Notes under the pieces: model-generated
Told to the model about the DNA's origin: nothing
The model's input: the letters and a program-made list of their open reading frames with translations, nothing else
Database searches by the model: none
Position numbers and translations under genes: made by a program
Source of the DNA: Nitrosomonas sp.
Lineage (GTDB): Bacteria > Pseudomonadota > Gammaproteobacteria > Burkholderiales > Nitrosomonadaceae
NCBI RefSeq assembly: GCF_019752095.1
Contig: NZ_JAIEMO010000006.1
Coordinates: 33,125 to 97,124 of the forward strand
Reading direction: 5' to 3'
DNA length: 64,000 bases
In this document: positions 18,733 through 28,418 of the stretch, in pieces
Layout of the letters: every line of letters begins with the position of its first letter
Position numbering within the stretch: position 1 is the first letter of the stretch

Positions 18733-19080
18733 ATGAAAATTTCATTTTTATCCCTCATCATCCTGCTCGGATGCGCGTTATTCAATCCTGTCAATGTCAT
18801 GGCTTTGCACCATGAACCGCAAAATGCACAAGAATCCAAAGAAAGAATGCCTGATAATGAAGGAATTGTTGTCAACACAATGGACGCGGCCGGTTACACT
18901 TATATGGAACTGGAAAATAGCGGTCATAAATTCTGGATTGCTGCACCCACAACCAAGGTTAACAAAGGCGATCATATTCGCTACTCTGGAAGTATGACCA
19001 TGAGCAACTTTACCAGCAAGACTTTGAATCGCACATTCAGCACCATTGTTTTTGTTACTTCTACAGAAATTAAAAAATAG
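18733..19080 (+). CDS. Secreted NrfJ-like small protein
   Basis: The 115 residues have a signal peptide of about 24 (MKISFLSLIILLGCALFNPV, ending VMA). The mature part has MDAAGYTYMELENSG, WIAAPTTKVNKGDHI and SKTLNRTFSTIVFV, a pattern seen in NrfJ-like and related periplasmic beta-barrel (OB-like) proteins. Such proteins are linked to cytochrome nitrite reductase clusters in other bacteria, but no such genes are here. Function is unknown. It is convergent with uvrB, which ends 6 bp away. Confidence 0.7.
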   Translation: MKISFLSLIILLGCALFNPVNVMALHHEPQNAQESKERMPDNEGIVVNTMDAAGYTYMELENSGHKFWIAAPTTKVNKGDHIRYSGSMTMSNFTSKTLNRTFSTIVFVTSTEIKK

Positions 19081-19085
19081 CCTGG

Positions 19086-21116
19086 CTAAGTCACATCTGA
19101 AAAGCCGATTAATAGCTTATTCTTGAGGCTTTTCAGCTCATCTCGATAGAGTGCTGCTTGTTCGAATTCCAAATTCTTTGCAGCACTGAGCATTTTCTTT
19201 TCAACACGCTGCATCTCTTTGGCTAATTGCGCTTCACTCATGACATCATAACGCGCCTGTGCTTGTGCAGCTTTGAGGTTTTGCTGCGATGACTCATAGT
19301 TATAAACACCATCAATGAGATCTTTAATCCTCTTGTGTACCGATCGAGGAGTAATTTGATGCTGCAAATTATGGTCTATTTGCTTCTGGCGCCGGCGATC
19401 AGTCTCATCAATCGCAGCGCGCATGGATTTGGTGATGGTATCAGCGTAAAGAATAGCGGTGCCGTTGATATGACGGGCAGCGCGGCCGATGGTTTGAATC
19501 AATGACCTCTCCGAACGCAGAAAACCCTCCTTATCGGCATCCAGTATCGCAACCAAGGAAACTTCCGGGATATCCAATCCTTCGCGCAACAAATTAATTC
19601 CGATCAGCACATCAAATTGTCCCAGTCGTAAATCACGGATAATTTCAACCCGCTCCACCGTATCAATATCCGAATGCAGATACCGCACCTTGATTTGATG
19701 TTCGGAAAAATAGTCGGTTAAATCTTCTGCCATGCGTTTAGTCAGCGTGGTAACCAGTACACGTTCATTCTTGGCTGTACGCAAACTGACCTCGGACATT
19801 AAATCATCGACTTGGGTCGTTACTGGACGTACCTCTATCATCGGATCGACCAACCCGGTAGGCCGTACCACCTGTTCCACTATCTGCCCACTATGTTGAT
19901 GTTCATAATTCGCAGGCGTTGCCGACACAAAAACAGTCTGCGGCATCCTTTTTTCAAATTCTTCAAAACGCAACGGACGATTATCCAACGCGGATGGCAG
20001 GCGAAAACCATAATTCACCAGATTTTCCTTGCGCGATCGATCACCTTTATACATGCCTCCGATCTGCGGCACCGTGACATGGCTCTCGTCAATAATCATC
20101 AATGCATTGGATGGCAAGTAATCGAGCAAGGTCGGCGGCGGTTCTCCGGGCTTCTTGCCGGAAAGATGGCGCGAGTAATTTTCAATACCTTTACAGAATC
20201 CTAGTTCATTGAGCATCTCCAGATCAAATCGGGTTCGCTGCTCGAGACGCTGGGCTTCAACTAGGCGATGCTCCTGATAATAATATTCCAGTCTCTCACG
20301 CAGTTCATTTTTGATGGTTTCCATTGCACGCAAAGTGGTACCTCGCGGTGTAACATAGTGACTGGATGGGTAGACGGTGAATCGCGATAATTTTTGCAGT
20401 ATACGGCCGGTCAGCGGGTCAAATAATGACAGGCTATCCACCTCATCATCGAATAATGACACCCTTATTGCAGCTTCCGAACTTTCCGCCGGAAAAACAT
20501 CCACCACATCCCCTCGGACGCGAAATACCCCGCGTTTGAATTCCAACTCATTACGATCGTATTGCATTTCGGTCAAACGCTTTATGACATCACGCTGAGA
20601 AATTTTCTCACCGTTGCGCAAATGTAGAATCATGCCATGATAATCCACCGGATCGCCGATACCGTATATACATGACACGGTGGCCACAATAATGACGTCA
20701 TCGCGCTCCAGCAAGGATTTTGTTGCAGATAGGCGCATCTGTTCGATATGCTCATTGATGCTGGAATCTTTCTCAATAAACAAATCACGCGCAGGAACAT
20801 ACGCTTCGGGTTGATAGTAATCGTAATAAGAAACAAAGTACTCGATGGCGTTCTCTGGGAAAAATTCGCGCATCTCTGCATACAGTTGCGCTGCCAGCGT
20901 TTTGTTTGGCGCGATTAAAATTGCCGGACGCCCCGAATGGGCAATCATGTTAGCTATCGTATAGGTTTTCCCCGATCCGGTAACTCCCAGCAATGTTTGA
21001 AACGCAAGACCATCATTCATCCCTTCAATGAGTTGCGTAATAGCTGCAGGTTGATCTCCTGCGGGTGCAAATGTCTGATGTAATTTGAACGGACTATTGG
21101 GGAAGGTTACGATCAC
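19086..21116 (-). CDS. uvrB: UvrABC excinuclease subunit B
   Basis: The 676-residue damage-verification helicase of nucleotide excision repair. The start [20 protein letters not shown] is typical. The P-loop is GVTGSGKT (about 44-51), the beta-hairpin is [12 protein letters not shown], and motif II is [13 protein letters not shown]. Helicase motifs V and VI are visible at [20 protein letters not shown] and [10 protein letters not shown]. The C-terminal UVR domain, which contacts UvrC, ends [19 protein letters not shown]. The length is normal. It is divergent from the aminotransferase gene. Confidence 0.98.
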   Translation of the reverse strand: MIVTFPNSPFKLHQTFAPAGDQPAAITQLIEGMNDGLAFQTLLGVTGSGKTYTIANMIAHSGRPAILIAPNKTLAAQLYAEMREFFPENAIEYFVSYYDYYQPEAYVPARDLFIEKDSSINEHIEQMRLSATKSLLERDDVIIVATVSCIYGIGDPVDYHGMILHLRNGEKISQRDVIKRLTEMQYDRNELEFKRGVFRVRGDVVDVFPAESSEAAIRVSLFDDEVDSLSLFDPLTGRILQKLSRFTVYPSSHYVTPRGTTLRAMETIKNELRERLEYYYQEHRLVEAQRLEQRTRFDLEMLNELGFCKGIENYSRHLSGKKPGEPPPTLLDYLPSNALMIIDESHVTVPQIGGMYKGDRSRKENLVNYGFRLPSALDNRPLRFEEFEKRMPQTVFVSATPANYEHQHSGQIVEQVVRPTGLVDPMIEVRPVTTQVDDLMSEVSLRTAKNERVLVTTLTKRMAEDLTDYFSEHQIKVRYLHSDIDTVERVEIIRDLRLGQFDVLIGINLLREGLDIPEVSLVAILDADKEGFLRSERSLIQTIGRAARHINGTAILYADTITKSMRAAIDETDRRRQKQIDHNLQHQITPRSVHKRIKDLIDGVYNYESSQQNLKAAQAQARYDVMSEAQLAKEMQRVEKKMLSAAKNLEFEQAALYRDELKSLKNKLLIGFSDVT

Positions 21117-21196
21117 AGGTATAATTCCGACTTAACAATTATGCTTTTATACCATTCTAACATGCCGTTCTATTTATTTTAGTGCGAGGATTTTTT

Positions 21197-22390
21197 GTGG
21201 AACTCTCTAGTCGCGTTCAAGCTATCAAACCATCTCCCACCCTTGCTGTTACTGCACGTGCCGCCAAACTCAAATCTGAAGGTAAAGATATTATAGGATT
21301 GGGTGCAGGCGAACCTGACTTTGATACTCCTCAACATATCAAGGATGCTGCGATAGCTGCGATCAACAAAGGCCAAACAAAATATACCCCCGTCGGCGGA
21401 ACACCAAGTTTAAAAAACGCTATTGTGGCAAAGTTTAAACGTGAGAATAATTTTGATTTTGACCCCAAACAAATTTTAGTTTCCTGTGGAGGTAAGCAGA
21501 GTTTCTTTAACTTGGCATTATCTGTAATCAATCCGGGGGATGAAGTGATTATCCCGGCACCCTACTGGGTTTCTTATCCTGACATTGTGCTTATTGCTGA
21601 AGGTAAGCCTGTGTTTATCGATACCGGCATTGAACAGAATTTCAAGATATCCCCACAGCAACTAGAGGCGGTCATTACACCCAAAACTAAAATGTTTGTC
21701 GTCAACAGCCCCAGCAATCCGACTGGAGCTGTCTATACTTTTGATGAACTCAAAGCACTGAGTGAAGTTTTACGCAAACATCCCAAGATTCTCATTGCCA
21801 CCGATGACATGTACGAACACATCCTGCTTACTGGAGAACGATTTGGCAATATCGCCAATGCCTGTCCTGATTTATTGCCCCAAACCATGGTTCTCAATGG
21901 CGTTTCCAAGGCTTACTCAATGACAGGGTGGCGAATCGGTTATTGCGGTGGACCTGCACACATCATTTCAGCCATGGAAAATATTCAGTCACAAAGCACA
22001 TCGAATCCAAGCTCTATTTCACAGGCAGCTGCAGAAGCAGCACTCAATGGCGACCAATCGTGTATCAATCCAATGGTAGCAGCGTTCAAAGAACGCAACG
22101 TCTTTATGACTGAACAATTGAATCAAATCAATGGAGTACGGTGTTTACTTTCGCAAGGCGCATTCTATGCATTCGCAGATGCTAACCAGTCAATCGATAC
22201 GTTATATAAAAAAAATCTTATAAGCGCACCCAATGATATCGTATTCAGCGAATATCTTCTGGAAAAAGCCGGAGTCGCTGTAGTTCCAGGCTCCGCATTT
22301 GGATGTGAAGGTTATATGCGACTATCATTTGCCACCTCAATGGAAAATCTAAGGCAGGCATTAAGTCGGATGAGAAGTCTGCTGAAATAA
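21197..22390 (+). CDS. aspC: Class I aspartate/tyrosine aminotransferase
   Basis: A GTG at 21197 is chosen because GCGAGGA lies 6 bases upstream; another GTG at 21182 would put that site inside the gene. The product has 397 residues and is PLP-dependent, transferring amino groups between aspartate and 2-oxoglutarate in the cytoplasm. Family features are LGAGEPDFDTPQHIK, YTPVGGTPSLKNAI, PYWVSYPDI, NSPSNPTGAVY, the PLP lysine region LNGVSKAYSMTGWRIGY and the C-terminal MRLSFATSMENL. The subclass (type Ib) is by pattern. It may also accept prephenate. Confidence 0.92.
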   Translation: MELSSRVQAIKPSPTLAVTARAAKLKSEGKDIIGLGAGEPDFDTPQHIKDAAIAAINKGQTKYTPVGGTPSLKNAIVAKFKRENNFDFDPKQILVSCGGKQSFFNLALSVINPGDEVIIPAPYWVSYPDIVLIAEGKPVFIDTGIEQNFKISPQQLEAVITPKTKMFVVNSPSNPTGAVYTFDELKALSEVLRKHPKILIATDDMYEHILLTGERFGNIANACPDLLPQTMVLNGVSKAYSMTGWRIGYCGGPAHIISAMENIQSQSTSNPSSISQAAAEAALNGDQSCINPMVAAFKERNVFMTEQLNQINGVRCLLSQGAFYAFADANQSIDTLYKKNLISAPNDIVFSEYLLEKAGVAVVPGSAFGCEGYMRLSFATSMENLRQALSRMRSLLK

Positions 22391-22423
22391 GACCATCAGA
22401 TCCAGCAGATTTATATTTTTTTA

Positions 22424-22963
22424 TTAATGAAGCGCGGCCATCATTGCTGCTTTTTTAGTTTTTCCAGCTCGTGAGGGTACATTGCACAATCCACAGACGT
22501 GATTGGAGTGAATTTCCAGTGTGTGCACTACATACTTACCGTGGCATTTCACACAAGGCGCTATGCACAACACGCCACTTTCGACAAAACGCGCTAAAGT
22601 CCACGCACGCGTTAAGCTTAATACTTTTTCTAACTGATTGACTTTAACATGCTCATCATAAAGCCTATAACTTTTAATTAATGCATTAATACCTTTAACG
22701 CCTGTATTTTCTGTCACATAATGGTATATGTTTATAAACAGTGAAGAGTGCATATTTGGCTGCCAGCTTATAAACCAATCTTCCGAATAAGGCAGCATGC
22801 CTTTGGGAGGCGATACCCCTCTAATTTCTTTATATAACTTCACTAATCTTTCACGACTCAGGTCAGTGTTCATTTCCAACACTTGTAATCGAGCCCCTAA
22901 TTGAATCAATTCAGTCGCCAGTTGAATTTGCTTAGCCTCGGTGATAATGCTTCGATTGCGCAT
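22424..22963 (-). CDS. flhC: Flagellar master regulator FlhC
   Basis: The 179 residues form the DNA-binding partner of FlhD in the FlhD4C2 complex that switches on flagellar class II operons with sigma-70. It has the family's helical N-terminus (ATELIQLGARLQVLEMNTDLS), a GMLPYSEDWF segment, and the C-terminal zinc site built from CIAPCVKCHGKYV and VCGLCNVPSRAGK. It lies 27 bp downstream of flhD on the minus strand. Confidence 0.95.
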   Translation of the reverse strand: MRNRSIITEAKQIQLATELIQLGARLQVLEMNTDLSRERLVKLYKEIRGVSPPKGMLPYSEDWFISWQPNMHSSLFINIYHYVTENTGVKGINALIKSYRLYDEHVKVNQLEKVLSLTRAWTLARFVESGVLCIAPCVKCHGKYVVHTLEIHSNHVCGLCNVPSRAGKTKKAAMMAALH

Positions 22964-22990
22964 GATGTTGCCCTCTTTATATATTTACTT

Positions 22991-23308
22991 CTACGCTACA
23001 ACTTCAGCAGGTTTTCCAGCCATCAAAATAGCTGCATGTGACTTAGCAACAGATTGCTCACGATTATCGTTGGATAACATTTCGGCAATCAAACGATCGT
23101 CAAAACGGAAACGACAAAGCAGCATATTTGACGCGGCCATTTTAATTAATTGTGCAGAAGTTAACTTATCCAGAATATCCGCCAAATCCTGATTAATGCC
23201 CAACCGATACATGGCAGATACCCTATCATCATGCAGCATTTGCTTTGCAAGCAATAGATAACTTAAGTTGATATCCCGGATCTCATCCAACATTTGATCT
23301 GTTTGCAT
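22991..23308 (-). CDS. flhD: Flagellar master regulator FlhD
   Basis: The 105 residues match the usual FlhD length. The N-terminal dimer helix is LDEIRDINLSYLLLAKQML, followed by AMYRLGINQDLADILDKLTSAQLIKMA, typical of the family. It forms the FlhDC activator with the next gene. Upstream is a 519-bp gene-free region, the normal arrangement for this heavily regulated operon. Confidence 0.95.
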   Translation of the reverse strand: MQTDQMLDEIRDINLSYLLLAKQMLHDDRVSAMYRLGINQDLADILDKLTSAQLIKMAASNMLLCRFRFDDRLIAEMLSNDNREQSVAKSHAAILMAGKPAEVVA

Positions 23309-23827
23309 TTAATCACCCCTTAAATAAATAATATTTAATCGAAAACACGCATTCGTGAGGTGACATTTTCAATTATGACGCAATGGAAGTAAATGGAAGT
23401 TAGGCTTAAACGAAGCTAGGTAATCTTCTTATCGCAATGTAGGAATTTTGACTACACGATAAAAATGATAATGAGTTAAAAATATGGTGTTTTTTACTGC
23501 ACTAGTTAACTGAGCAATTTGTCAGTTATTTGTGGCCTGATAACAGAAGAAAAACTCGAGCACAATACTGTATACAACCATGATAGAACCAAGTAAGCCT
23601 TCAGCCCCAATTCTTCCGAAATACCCGGGTCATCGAGTCACCGTATTTTTTGCTTCGGATTTCTGAATACCGAACGATCAATGGAATTCATCATATCATG
23701 GACACAAAGAACATCCATCTTGAGAATATCGATGGAAAAATACTTTAAACTAATAATCTTCGTAAGAAATTAATACATTTTGCACTGTGATCTTGAATTC
23801 TCTAATCATTAATACCTCCATCAGTTC
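23309..23827. other. Gene-free flhDC upstream region
   Basis: There is no coding frame or tRNA. The flhDC promoter and its regulator sites should be here. A GTTAACTGAGCAATTTGTCAG-like stretch and AT-rich blocks are visible, but no regulator site can be named with confidence. Confidence 0.5.
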
Positions 23828-24277
23828 TCAGGTTGACCCCAGAAACAAATCTGGAATCATTTCCTTGCGCTGCAGCAGACTCCGTTCCACTATGCGCAAC
23901 TTATTGAGCAGAATAGTTAATTGCAAATAGAATTGATCGCTCGCCATTAACTGGTGCCATTCATCTCCATCCGGATCATCTTCATCAAGATTACGCCAGA
24001 AAAGATCGCAGAAACTATGAAATGAGACTGGATACCCCTCAGTTAAGGCAGATTTAATTTTCTGATCTAACCAACGCTGTCGTCTAATAATTAAACCTTC
24101 AGCTCCATCGCAAACAATGACCGACAAGTAATCATGCAGATCTGTCGTGCTGCGTATGCTTTCCAGCTCAGAAAATTTTTGTCCATTGATGGCGCTGGCA
24201 ATCAATTCTTGTAAAGCAAGCGTTGAAATTTTAAAACTTACGCCTGTTTGTAGTCTATAGATTTTGTCGAAATACAT
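23828..24277 (-). CDS. Hypothetical cytoplasmic protein
   Basis: A 149-residue protein of unknown family. It has no signal peptide and no membrane helix. It is acidic in the middle (RNLDEDDPDGDEWHQLM) and leucine-rich and amphipathic at the C-terminus (FYLQLTILLNKLRIVERSLLQRK), which looks helical. It is transcribed in the same direction as the flhDC genes downstream and the phosphoribosyltransferase upstream, but gaps of over 100 bp on each side suggest its own unit. No function is proposed. Confidence 0.6.
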   Translation of the reverse strand: MYFDKIYRLQTGVSFKISTLALQELIASAINGQKFSELESIRSTTDLHDYLSVIVCDGAEGLIIRRQRWLDQKIKSALTEGYPVSFHSFCDLFWRNLDEDDPDGDEWHQLMASDQFYLQLTILLNKLRIVERSLLQRKEMIPDLFLGST

Positions 24278-24389
24278 AGGTCAATCGTCATGAGTAAGTA
24301 AAACCAAAGTGAATGAACGATTCGATTAATATTCGCGATTATGGTTCACTTCGGCGAATTCACGCAAATGTAATCTTGGCGGATTACAG

Positions 24390-25034
24390 TTAATTAATTT
24401 CTGACTTAGTTGAGTTGGCAAGACAAGCGATCACTTCTTCATCGCTCACTTGCGGGAAAATCAAATAATACTGACCAACCGCATAGAAATCCGATGGAGA
24501 TGACAAACATACAATACGATCCGCTTTTCCATATAAACTTTCCACAACCCCTTGTGGTGCCACAGGCACTGCACAAATCAATTCTGCCGGCTTCTTCTGA
24601 CGCAACGCATGCAGTGCAGCAATCATCGTTGATCCTGTGGCTAATCCATCATCGATAACAATCACGATGCGTTCTGCAACATCAATCGGCGCTCGGTTTG
24701 GAGTATATTGCGCACGCCGTTGCCGAATAATTTTCAATTGATCCGCAATTTCCTGTTTGATATAACTTTCATCTACACCCATTCGTTCGACAAACTCTGT
24801 CAAGTACACCCAGCCGTTTTCATCGATAGAACCAATTGCATACTCAGGGTTACCTCGGGCGCGCAATTTCCGTGCCAGCACCACATCCAACTCACCACCC
24901 AATTGTTGCGAAATTACCCTAGCCATCGGCACCGCGCCTCTAGGAATAGCCATCACCAGCGGATGTTGACCACGGTAATCAGAAAGCGCCTCAGCCATTT
25001 TATTGGCCGCAGCAATGCGATCAGAGAAAATCAT
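24390..25034 (-). CDS. Phosphoribosyltransferase-domain protein
   Basis: A 214-residue type I PRTase fold. The PRPP-binding loop is RIVIVIDDGLATGSTMIAAL with the usual acidic pair. The N-terminus FSDRIAAANKMAEAL and VMAIPRGAVPMARVI are typical of the stand-alone 'putative phosphoribosyltransferase' group, often beside stress or erythromycin-esterase genes. The substrate base is not known. GGGAGCAATTC precedes the ATG. There is no clear operon partner. Confidence 0.85.
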   Translation of the reverse strand: MIFSDRIAAANKMAEALSDYRGQHPLVMAIPRGAVPMARVISQQLGGELDVVLARKLRARGNPEYAIGSIDENGWVYLTEFVERMGVDESYIKQEIADQLKIIRQRRAQYTPNRAPIDVAERIVIVIDDGLATGSTMIAALHALRQKKPAELICAVPVAPQGVVESLYGKADRIVCLSSPSDFYAVGQYYLIFPQVSDEEVIACLANSTKSEIN

Positions 25035-25384
25035 GAATTGCTCCCTAGCTTAAAAAAACATGAATTAATATCAGCCAATCGACAAAATTACTATAGCTTA
25101 CCTGTCTCAATGACCGTTCTCGATTCTTCCAACAATTCAGAGCAGTTAAAAATTTAATTAATAAGCTGGATAAGAAACTTATTCTGTAAAAATAGAAAGC
25201 TACAAAATCCGAATATGGCAATAACTTAGGATTGATAACAAGCACTACTGAAGCGCTTGACAAAATCATCAAAGCGATCAAGATATACTAAGTAGTGGTC
25301 CATTATTAAAAACTCTTATTCCTAATAGAGTGAATTGACAGCGTTAGGCCCAAATTAAATCCGTTGTCTCTAAGGAAATTGATC
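25035..25384. other. Gene-free, AT-rich region
   Basis: Contains promoter space for the phosphoribosyltransferase (minus) and for the small gene at 25385 (plus). A hydrophobic minus-strand frame (25045-25281, TTG start, no ribosome-binding site) was judged doubtful. Nothing else is recognised. Confidence 0.4.
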
Positions 25385-25510
25385 ATGAATACACAAAACA
25401 CACACCATAATGAAATTATAAATGTGATTCATCATTTTGAGGAAAATGAAAAATTCAAGTATCCATTTAACCAAGTAGAGAATTTTATACACGTTAATGA
25501 GTCGCATTAA
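25385..25510 (+). CDS. Small polar protein, 41 residues
   Basis: An ATG with AAGGA 9 bases upstream opens a 41-codon frame ending TAA at 25508. The peptide is His-, Asn- and Glu-rich (MNTQNTHHNEIINVIHHFEE at the start) and has no membrane segment or signal. It lies 47 bp upstream of the CBS-domain gene on the same strand. The good ribosome-binding site supports translation; length and lack of homology knowledge make it uncertain. Confidence 0.45.
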   Translation: MNTQNTHHNEIINVIHHFEENEKFKYPFNQVENFIHVNESH

Positions 25511-25557
25511 TTGATTCATACAGCTGTCTTATTCAGATAACTAGAAAGGAGCATCAA

Positions 25558-26007
25558 ATGACTATCGGCGAAATTTGTAATCGCGAAGTAATTGTAATTC
25601 AACAGGATGAAACCGTTCAAGAAGCTGCCAAACTGATGCGTCAGTTTCATGTGGGTGCCGTCATCGTCATCGACAAACCCAATGGCCGCGCAGTACCAAT
25701 AGGAATAGTCACGGATCGTGATTTGATTGTCGAAGTTATGGCAACAGAATTGGACGAAACAGTAATCACAGTGGGCGATATTATGGCGCCGGATATATTT
25801 ACCGTAAAAGAAAACACCGAAGCACATGAAGCGATCGAATTAATGCGCCGCAAAACCATCCGGCGTCTGCCAGTAGTCGATGATGCCGGCGAATTGATTG
25901 GCATTCTAACGCTGGATGACGCCCTACAATGGTTGTCCGAATCAATGCTTGATCTTGCCAAGCTAGTCAAATACGAGCAGAAAAAAGAAGTTCGGCATCG
26001 TCCCTAG
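25558..26007 (+). CDS. Two-CBS-domain protein
   Basis: The 149 residues consist almost entirely of a CBS pair (Bateman module). CBS1 spans about 5-60 with VGAVIVID and IGIVTDRDLIVEVMA, and CBS2 spans about 75-130 with TIRRLPVVDDAGELIGILTLDD. Such modules bind adenine nucleotides (AMP, ATP, NAD or SAM) and sense energy state. AAAGGAG precedes the ATG. A short charged tail ends in KKEVRHRP. The partner protein is unknown. Confidence 0.88.
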   Translation: MTIGEICNREVIVIQQDETVQEAAKLMRQFHVGAVIVIDKPNGRAVPIGIVTDRDLIVEVMATELDETVITVGDIMAPDIFTVKENTEAHEAIELMRRKTIRRLPVVDDAGELIGILTLDDALQWLSESMLDLAKLVKYEQKKEVRHRP

Positions 26008-26093
26008 TGAATTAGGGATCTCAATCAACCGGGCTGTCTGGCATGATTCCAACAAACCTCCTCAAATTCCCAGCCAAACGTACCGAGATGAGG

Positions 26094-26110
26094 AGCGACA
26101 ATTTGCCACA
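26094..26110. promoter_or_regulatory. Candidate operator, copy 3 of a TGCGACA palindrome
   Basis: AGCGACAATTTGCCACA, followed by TTG, closely matches TGCGACAATTTGTCACA-TTG at 37017-37033. It lies about 120 bp upstream of the gene at 26233. The binding protein is unknown. Confidence 0.35.
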
Positions 26111-26232
26111 TTGTAGTTTCATTGCACCTAAGATATATTGTAATTGCATAAAGCAAGATTATGTCCTGTTATATTCCTGTCATATATCTTTGCTATCCTG
26201 GATATTATCACCTTATACAAGGAGTAACCCAG

Positions 26233-26586
26233 ATGAAACAACTCCCAACTGCAATTGAACTTGATATTAATCATCAGGTTAATCTACGCAAAAATAACTA
26301 TCCATTTTATGAAGCAGCCCAGCTAAGGCGTGCAAAAATGCATGCGGCGCGTCTCATTGAGGCATTGGATAGCAATAAACTGTTGACGCCTTCTCTGCAT
26401 CAATTACTGGAAGCAAGTCTCATTCTCGAAACAACCGATACCCGGATTCTTGCGGCTTACTTAAAAAGATCGCCAGCTAGTATCCGTAGCGAATTCCAGA
26501 AGATATGTGCTACGTTAGGAATATACGAGGGGCTCCCAAAAGATCTCCAAAAACGACCTGCATCGATGATTAAGGAATCTGCCTAA
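26233..26586 (+). CDS. Hypothetical protein, possible helix-turn-helix
   Basis: The ATG at 26233 has AAGGAG 8 bases upstream and is preferred over the ATG at 26161. The protein has 117 residues and is soluble and basic. The region TRILAAYLKRSPASIRSEFQ followed by KICATLGIY resembles a LuxR/GerE-like helix-turn-helix (an L-x-x-S-x-x-T/S-I-R pattern then K-LG), but this is a weak match. An operator-like palindrome lies about 120 bp upstream. Function is unknown. Confidence 0.6.
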   Translation: MKQLPTAIELDINHQVNLRKNNYPFYEAAQLRRAKMHAARLIEALDSNKLLTPSLHQLLEASLILETTDTRILAAYLKRSPASIRSEFQKICATLGIYEGLPKDLQKRPASMIKESA

Positions 26587-26737
26587 ATAAGTCAAACAAA
26601 GAATCTCAGGCGATTAGCGATAGTTACCTTAACGCTAGTCGCAGTGAACTGCCAGCGTGTGATGCATCAAATAATGTGGTGCAACGGTTGTTCTTGTTTG
26701 CCTGAAAATCGTTCGGAGCGACTGGCAATTAACGTAG

Positions 26738-27835
26738 TCATACTGTTGCCCCAATTCTGACCGGAATACGCTGCCTACCGAATTGACCGACAGATTGGCC
26801 ATAATGACCTGCAATTTTAGCACTGCAACTTGTGCAACGCCCTTCCGGGGTTAAATGATATTTCTTAATTTCATACCAATCACGCATGATTAATTCACTA
26901 TCACAGGATGGGCAAAAAGTGGTATCGCCCTCGGTATAATGCACATTGCCGGTATACACATGATTTAAACCGGTATTCAGCGCAATATTGCGTGCTCTGA
27001 TTACGGTTTCAGTCGGTGTTTGCGGTATGTCGTTCAATTTGTAATCCGGATGAAACGCACTAAAATGCAGCGGCACATCGGCCCCCAGTTCTTTAAAGAT
27101 CCACTCACTCATCGCGTTGATTTCCTGATTTGAATCATTTAAACCAGGAATCAGTAAGGTCGTCAACTCAAGCCATACATCGGTTTCATGCCGCAGGTAT
27201 TTTAGTGTGTCTAACACCGGTTGCAGATGTGATCCGGTTTGCTTGACATAGAATTCTTCGGTAAATGCCTTAAGATCAACATTGGCAGCATCCATTTTGG
27301 CAAAGAAATCCCGGCGCGGTTGCGCATGAATATACCCTGCAGTCACTGCAACTGTTTTGAGGTCCATAGCGTGGCAAGCATCTGCCACATCCATCGCATA
27401 TTCGGCAAAAATCACCGGATCGTTGTATGTAAATGCAACACTCTTGCAACCATATTGCTGCGCACAGCGTGCAATAGCTTCCGGACTGGCCTGGTCGAGC
27501 AATTTATCAAAGCTGCGTGATTTGGAAATATCCCAGTTCTGGCAAAACTTGCAAGCGAGATTACAACCTGCCGTACCAAAAGATAAAATGCTGCTGCCCG
27601 GATAAAATTGATTTAACGGTTTTTTCTCAATGGGATCAACGCAAAAACCGGATGAACGCCCATACGTCGTCAACACCATGGCAGTACCAGCGCGCCCACG
27701 AACAAAGCATGCGCCACGTTGCCCATCATGCAGCTTGCAATCACGCGGACATAAATCACACTGGATCCGGCCATCGTCAAGCAAATGCCAATATTTGGCT
27801 GAATGTTGTTGCGTGGCGCTAATTGGTTCATCCAT
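26738..27835 (-). CDS. amrS: AmmeMemoRadiSam system radical SAM enzyme
   Basis: A 365-residue radical SAM enzyme. The FeS motif is CNLACKFCQNW (C-x3-C-x2-C). Its N-terminal cysteine pairs (CDLCPRDCKLHDGQRGAC) and C-terminal zinc-like cysteines (FCPSCDSELI and GRCTSCSAKI) match the AmrS group, also called PflA-like. YGRSSGFCVDPIEKKPLNQF is characteristic. The two system partners follow upstream in the operon: its start overlaps the AMMECR1 stop. The reaction of the trio is not established. Confidence 0.93.
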   Translation of the reverse strand: MDEPISATQQHSAKYWHLLDDGRIQCDLCPRDCKLHDGQRGACFVRGRAGTAMVLTTYGRSSGFCVDPIEKKPLNQFYPGSSILSFGTAGCNLACKFCQNWDISKSRSFDKLLDQASPEAIARCAQQYGCKSVAFTYNDPVIFAEYAMDVADACHAMDLKTVAVTAGYIHAQPRRDFFAKMDAANVDLKAFTEEFYVKQTGSHLQPVLDTLKYLRHETDVWLELTTLLIPGLNDSNQEINAMSEWIFKELGADVPLHFSAFHPDYKLNDIPQTPTETVIRARNIALNTGLNHVYTGNVHYTEGDTTFCPSCDSELIMRDWYEIKKYHLTPEGRCTSCSAKIAGHYGQSVGQFGRQRIPVRIGATV

Positions 27836-28418
27836 GAGCGCACTCCTTGGAACCCTCTATTTCCCGCCATTTGCTGACGGTATATCGAGATAACTGGATC
27901 TCTTCAGACCAAAAATCTTCAGATAAACGAGCTTTCAATTTTAACTTGGCGAGAAATTGTTGGGGTTGAGGCAAGCTCTCCCATACCTGGGGCAGAAACG
28001 TACTACGATGAGATCCGCAATCGAACACAATGCCGTCAATATTCGGACGCAATTGTGCCAGTACATCGGCTTCACTGGTAAAACCCAGCGGTTGCAATTG
28101 CGATAGCAACGAAACTTCGACTGCTACCGTATCAAGCTCATCCTCCACCAGTGGCAAAAAACGAGGATCGTGCAACGCAGCCAGAACGGCATTATTGCTG
28201 ACATCTTCAAGCAATGGATCACACGCTTGCAGAGAACCGATACAACCTCGTAATTCACTACATTGGGTTAAAGTGACAAATGTTGCTCCCGGCTTGCAAA
28301 GCCAAGACATATTTTCCTCCACTGCTACCGCTGTGCAGGGAACATGCAAAGCGCGAGCAATAGCTGCACGTGCAATTTGCAGCAAAATCTTCCCTTGTTG
28401 ATTGTTATCAAGCGACAT
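27828..28418 (-). CDS. amrA: AMMECR1-domain protein of the AmmeMemoRadiSam system
   Basis: The ATG at 28418 is chosen because GAGG lies 7 bases upstream; an ATG at 28424 and a longer frame to 28472 lack this. The protein has 196 residues with the AMMECR1 core: TLTQCSELRGCIGSLQA, where the invariant LRGCIG motif carries the conserved Cys, and DPRFLPLVEDELDTVAVEVSLLS. It overlaps the Memo gene by 11 bp and the radical SAM gene by 8 bp. The role of the domain is unproven; modification of a nucleotide or protein has been suggested for the system. Confidence 0.92.
   Translation of the reverse strand: MSLDNNQQGKILLQIARAAIARALHVPCTAVAVEENMSWLCKPGATFVTLTQCSELRGCIGSLQACDPLLEDVSNNAVLAALHDPRFLPLVEDELDTVAVEVSLLSQLQPLGFTSEADVLAQLRPNIDGIVFDCGSHRSTFLPQVWESLPQPQQFLAKLKLKARLSEDFWSEEIQLSRYTVSKWREIEGSKECAHG

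Noticed and set aside
25045..25281. Minus-strand hydrophobic frame of 78 codons
   Set aside because: TTG start without a ribosome-binding site and no family pattern; possible but not supported.
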